A DNA stretch of 64,000 nt, from the NCBI GenBank assembly GCA_023614405.1, contig CM042694.1, positions 94,471,285 to 94,535,284 on the forward strand, given 5' to 3'. The notes beneath the pieces were generated by a model, which did no database searches, was not told the origin of the DNA, and worked only from the letters and a program-made list of their open reading frames with translations. Positions 60,461 to 64,000 of this stretch are shown one piece after another (within the stretch, counting starts at the first letter, position 1; the number at the start of each line of letters is the position of its first letter). Source of the DNA: Avena insularis (Eukaryota > Streptophyta > Magnoliopsida > Poales > Poaceae). Both the position numbers and the translations under genes were made by a program.

Positions 60461-60742
60461 TAGTAGATTTTGATCGATTGTTTTTCCTTGTAGCACACAA
60501 CACAGCGTATATCTATGTACTGAAAATCCTCTCTCTCTCATCTAATATCTCTTCATATAGTGGACAGGTACTAGACTGGACACGAGAGGACACTTCGCTA
60601 AAAGATTTGAGGTTATTTTTCTCCGCAGACTGAAATATTTGACATAGAATCTGCATGGTCATAGATATTATCTGAAGATGAAAATCTGCTAGTACTGATA
60701 ATAGTGTGGAAGTTATATATATTGTGTAATTTTGTGTTGTAG

Positions 60743-62070
60743 ATGGACAACAAGACAAAGATTTTAATATTTACGGCAGTGGCACATATGTTTCTCTCCA
60801 TAATGACACTGGTTGTTCATTCAAGAAAAAGAAAAAGAGCGACCATCACGTATGCCCCAATTGATGATAGGGATAGAATGAGAAGAGAATATTTCGAACA
60901 CAGAGTATGGAAGAATGATACAATTTGTGTGAACATGCTTAGGCTACGAAAAGAACCATTCTTTCGATTTTGTCAACTCTTTAGGGACCGGCAATTGTTG
61001 AAGGACACAATACATATGTCTATTGAGCAACAAATAGCTATGTTTTTGCACACTGTGGGCCACAATGTTAGAAATAGGGTAATTGGCGACAACTTTGGTA
61101 GATCCGGGGAAGTTGTTAGCCGTTATTTTAAGAGAGTCCTCCATGCAATTGGTAAGCTTCATGATGATCTAATTAGGAAACCTTCAATGAAGATTGCATC
61201 CAAAATAGAAGGGAACCACTGGTGGGATCCATATTTTAAGGTATGAGATTGAGTGACGTGACTATTCCTTATGTAGGCACGGATCTGTTTAGATCCTAAT
61301 TTTTTTTGTTTTATTTTCCATCACATAGGATTGTATTGGAGCTATTGATGGTACACATGTACGAGACTGTTACTCAGGACATGGAGCCTTCCTTTCATGG
61401 TAGAAAGACCTATGCTTCACAAAATGTGGTGGCGGCCGTTGATTTTGATCTTCGGTTCACATACGTGTTAGCTGGCTGGGAGGGGACAGCACATGATGCT
61501 CTAGTTTTGCGTGATGCTTTATCACGTGAGAATGGTCTACGTGTCCCACAAGGTAGTACATACACTATGTAGATCAAGTTTTGTCAATGAAACTATTTAT
61601 TATATCTAAATAACCAAATGTCCCATACGTTAGGCAAGTTTTATCTAGTTGATGCTGGATATGGAGCTAAACCTGGATTCGTGCCTCCTTTTCGTAATGT
61701 GAGATACCATTTGAATGAGTGGAGAAACAATCCCGTGCAAAATGAGAAGGAGTTGTTCAACCTTAGGCATTCTTCTCTCCGTGTGACCGTAGAGCGCGCA
61801 TTTGGCTCACTTAAGAGAAGATTCAAGATCCTTGATGATGCAACTCCATTCTTTAGTTATGCTACTAAAGTAGATATTGTCGTAGCTTGTTGCATTATTC
61901 ACAATTGGGTTCTAAATGATGGGATAGATGAATGGGTGCCAAATATTACTCATGCTTCAACGTCAAGTGGCCAAGCACATGAACATGCCCTCACAACTAC
62001 TTTTATGCAAGAACTTGCTGATCAAATGTGGCAAGACCGACTTAACTATATGCAGCAACAAAATATGTAA
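60743..62070 (+). pseudogene. HARBI1-like PIF/Harbinger transposase, one frame break
   Basis: DDE-type nuclease that cuts the element out and inserts it at TWA targets, acting with the Myb-like partner. Exons 60743-61240, 61329-61552 and 61634-62070 have GT-AG introns and total 1159 nt, two short of a multiple of three. Exon 1 has the helix-turn-helix-like region (HMSIEQQIAMFLHTVGHNVR). Exon 2 opens DCIGAIDGTHVRD (first catalytic Asp), then the frame is lost near 61360-61370 and resumes as FHGRKTYASQNVVAAVDFD and GWEGTAHDALVLRDAL (second Asp). Exon 3 has VDAGYGAKPGF and RVTVERAFGSLKRRFKIL (catalytic Glu). All three catalytic residues survive. A two-base loss, or equivalent, is the only lesion I see. 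Expected length about 386 residues. Confidence 0.85.
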
Positions 62071-62260
62071 TGGCTAGTTTGTCATTTATTTGGACTATTG
62101 CATTTGGTGGATAATTGTAATGACATATTATTGGCTGAAATTATATTTGTACTCATATTTATTTGCTGAAATTAAACTGTATGCAGATGGTTAAATGCTG
62201 AATTTATTTTGATCTTAATTTGCATGATTCATGTGTCCTTTCTGCCTAATATTGTAGGAA

Positions 62261-63308
62261 ATGGAGTCTAAGCAAGTTGCATGGACACCTGCCATGTCAG
62301 CGTACATGCTTGCTCACCTATGTGGTATTGTGAAAATTGGCACTAAAACATGTACTAGGTTCAAGCAATCACACTTGAATGCATGTGCCAAAGATCTTAA
62401 TGAACATTTTCAGCTCAACTTGACCGGAACTCAGATCCGTTATCATAATAGGAATTGGAGGAGGAAGTTTCAAAAGATATTGCAGCTTAAGAATTTGAGT
62501 GGTGCATGATGGGATGAAGGGCAACGTATGATCGTTCTTGACCATGAGCATTACGTGAACCATGTTAAGGTATAACTTGTTACTGAAATGTCTTCTTTTA
62601 TATACCTAATAGTTGCTGAAATGATCCATCTTATGCCTACATGTTGCTGAAATGATTCATCTTATTCCTACATGTTGCTGAAATGATCTATCTTATGCCT
62701 ACATATTGTTGAATGATCAATATTATGCCTACATGATGCTGAAATGATCCATCTTATTCTTACATGTTTCTGAAATGTTTCATCTTATGCCTACATGTTC
62801 CTGAAATGTTCCTTTCTACTTTTTGAAGTCACACAAAGAAGATGCACCTTTCCTTAACAAGACTATTGAGCATTATGATGAGATGGAAGCTATTCATGGC
62901 GTAAGCTTGGCCACATGGCAATATGCAAGAGGCTCAAATGAGCCTCTAGCTACAGAGGTGACTAATCTTGAAGAGGTAGCCAACAATGAATATGCTCCAG
63001 ATGTTGAAGTTACCCAATCACACAATGGAGGTGAGTCATCGGCTTCTAAACCAAAAAGGGTCAAAACTAATCCTAATGTGGAAGATGGCCTACAAGCAAC
63101 TCTCCTAGCCTGCAGCGAAAGGCTCGCTATTGCCATAGAGAAGACTGTTAGCACTAACAAGGACCCCTTGGAGGGACTCTGGGATAACATGAAAACACTC
63201 ACAGGCTTTGGTTTGGATTTCCTTGCACATTACTATGCCTACTTGGTTGAGAATCCTCATTTGGCAATGGCGTTTCAAGTGTTGGAGAATGCTCAGAAGA
63301 TGTTTTAG
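62261..63308 (+). pseudogene. Myb/SANT-like DNA-binding partner of the Harbinger transposase, one nonsense codon
   Basis: PIF/Harbinger elements encode a Myb/SANT-like protein that helps the transposase bind the element ends and enter the nucleus. Exon 1 62261-62569 and exon 2 62829-63308 join in phase and total 789 nt (262 codons plus stop). Exon 1 holds the trihelix-type domain: WTPAMSAYMLAHLCGIVKIG, then LTGTQIRYHNRNWRRKFQKI with the conserved Trp. Codon 83 (62507-62509) is TGA, where LSGA-x-WDE relatives have Leu (TTA/TTG), so it is a one-base nonsense change; the frame beyond stays open (WDEGQRMIVLDHEHYVNHVK). Exon 2 has APFLNKTIEHYDEMEAIHG and YARGSNEPL, typical of this family. Beyond the TAG at 63306 the frame continues ARYVKKTFPETDD, so the true end may be later. 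Confidence 0.82.
62606..62816. repeat. Minisatellite in intron, about 31 bp, 6 copies
   Basis: Units of CCTACATGTTGCTGAAATG plus ATCNATCTTATG begin at about 62636, 62667, 62698, 62728, 62758 and 62790. It fills most of the single intron of the Myb-like gene. Confidence 0.85.
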
Positions 63309-63824
63309 GTTGCTAGGTATGTGAAGAAGACGTTCCCTGAAACCGATGATCTTGGAGGTACAAATGGTGATGAGTGATTCCTTGTCTCGTTAGACTTGTG
63401 CTTATGATATGAACTAGAACATTGAACTACTGGTTGTATCGCCTTATGATTTTGGTGTGGACTGTTTCAACTATGGGTTGTATAACTTGTGCAATTCATG
63501 TGCTTACTATGTTTTTATGACACAATGACATGTACTATATACAAATTGCCTAGATAATATTTATTCTATTATTATTGTTGTGATATATTTGAACTTTGAT
63601 TGATCTATGTAACGAAAAGCTCATGTTATGGGGTATTCTCACCATCATAACAAAAATGTGACTATATCACCCCAACCATCTTTTAGCCCTCAAACCAAAC
63701 ACAAATGCGGCTATCCCTAACCACTTTCCCAACCCATTAACCAAACAGGAAAATTGGTTAACCACAACCACGTGGTTGGGGGTACCCACGGCCACCTTTT
63801 CATACCCACAAACCAAACGCATCC

Positions 63825-64000
63825 TGAAATTACAACATGTATGATACTACACTTTCGCACATGGTTTGAGTGTGAAAAATTGTGTGTGATGTTGGGTCCA
63901 TAGTAGTATTTTTCCTATATATAAGGACCATCAGAGATCTCATACAGTCGCACTCCAGTCGACAATCATCATCCGTCTTTAAGACCACCAGGGCCGATCC
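63825..64000 (+). promoter_or_regulatory. Possible promoter at right edge
   Basis: CCTATATATAAGGACC (63915-63930) is a strong TATA-type sequence, followed 30-60 bases on by a CTCATACAGTCGCACTCCAG leader. A plus-strand gene could start beyond the window. No coding sequence is visible within it. Confidence 0.35.

Larger units (their letters stand above)
59717..63824 (+). mobile_element. PIF/Harbinger DNA transposon, 4.1 kb, with both genes
   Basis: Termini GGGTGCGTTTGGTT (59717-59730) and AACCAAACGCATCC (63811-63824) form a 14-bp inverted repeat with one mismatch. Flanking triplets are TTA on the left and TGA on the right; PIF elements duplicate TWA, so one base may have mutated. Inside are a HARBI1-like transposase gene and a Myb/SANT-like gene, both on the plus strand, the standard PIF/Harbinger pair. 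A Stowaway MITE interrupts the 5' leader. Confidence 0.88.

Overview
The window is nuclear DNA from a grass, almost certainly a Triticeae species (wheat, barley, rye, Aegilops group). The evidence is large nested LTR retrotransposons of Angela/BARE-like and Athila/Sabrina-like type, a CACTA element, Stowaway and Tourist MITEs, a tRNA-derived SINE, and one intron-containing plant gene. There is no bacterial or organellar gene order.

Layout. 1-3010: fragments of older LTR elements around a stretch of degenerate non-coding repeats. 3011-35850: one Athila-type Gypsy element (called G1 here) with 1.55 kb LTRs at each end. Three younger elements sit inside it: a second Gypsy element of the same family on the minus strand (G2, 4778-12589, TSD GTCAC), a Copia element on the minus strand (C1, 13347-21317, TSD ATTAC) and a related Copia element on the plus strand (C2, 22507-32854, TSD CATTA). 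G1 appears to have landed in an older Copia LTR (C0), whose halves lie at about 2348-3010 and 35851-36577. About 2.2 kb of C2's 3' end plus flanking DNA is present twice, and one copy is riddled with small deletions.

36578-48213: the gene island. It holds one apparently intact host gene, a PHO1-family SPX-EXS phosphate exporter on the minus strand (38937-43286). I could splice 14 exons in frame to a 787-residue protein. A GC-rich plus-strand region with splice-like signals lies convergent to its 3' end. Its upstream side carries a TATA box, a PHR-type P1BS motif, a small gene fragment, several MITEs and a SINE with a 16-bp target duplication.

48214-58142: a 9.9 kb CACTA (En/Spm) transposon with CACTAGTG ends, TGA target duplications, hairpin-forming subterminal repeats, a decayed TNP2-type transposase gene and a decayed second gene (Transposase_24 region plus Ulp1-like protease tail). 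It also contains a piece of another CACTA family, tandem repeats and a short telomere-type (TTTAGGG) tract.

58143-64000: degraded acidic coding remnants, then a 4.1 kb PIF/Harbinger transposon (59717-63824). It carries both expected genes, a HARBI1-like DDE transposase and a Myb/SANT-like protein, each broken by what looks like a single lesion. A Stowaway MITE sits inside it.

Interplay. The transposons are parasitic and mostly non-autonomous here: G1 and G2 lack pol, and C1 and C2 carry the same decayed pol. Their clean ends and target duplications imply mobilisation by enzymes supplied elsewhere. PHO1 is the only gene with a supportable cellular role, root-to-shoot phosphate loading and phosphate homeostasis. 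I found no convincing new multi-gene system. The most notable points are the error-rich duplication in C2, the nearly intact Harbinger gene pair, the Cys-to-Tyr change in the CACTA protease and the possible antisense transcription unit next to PHO1.
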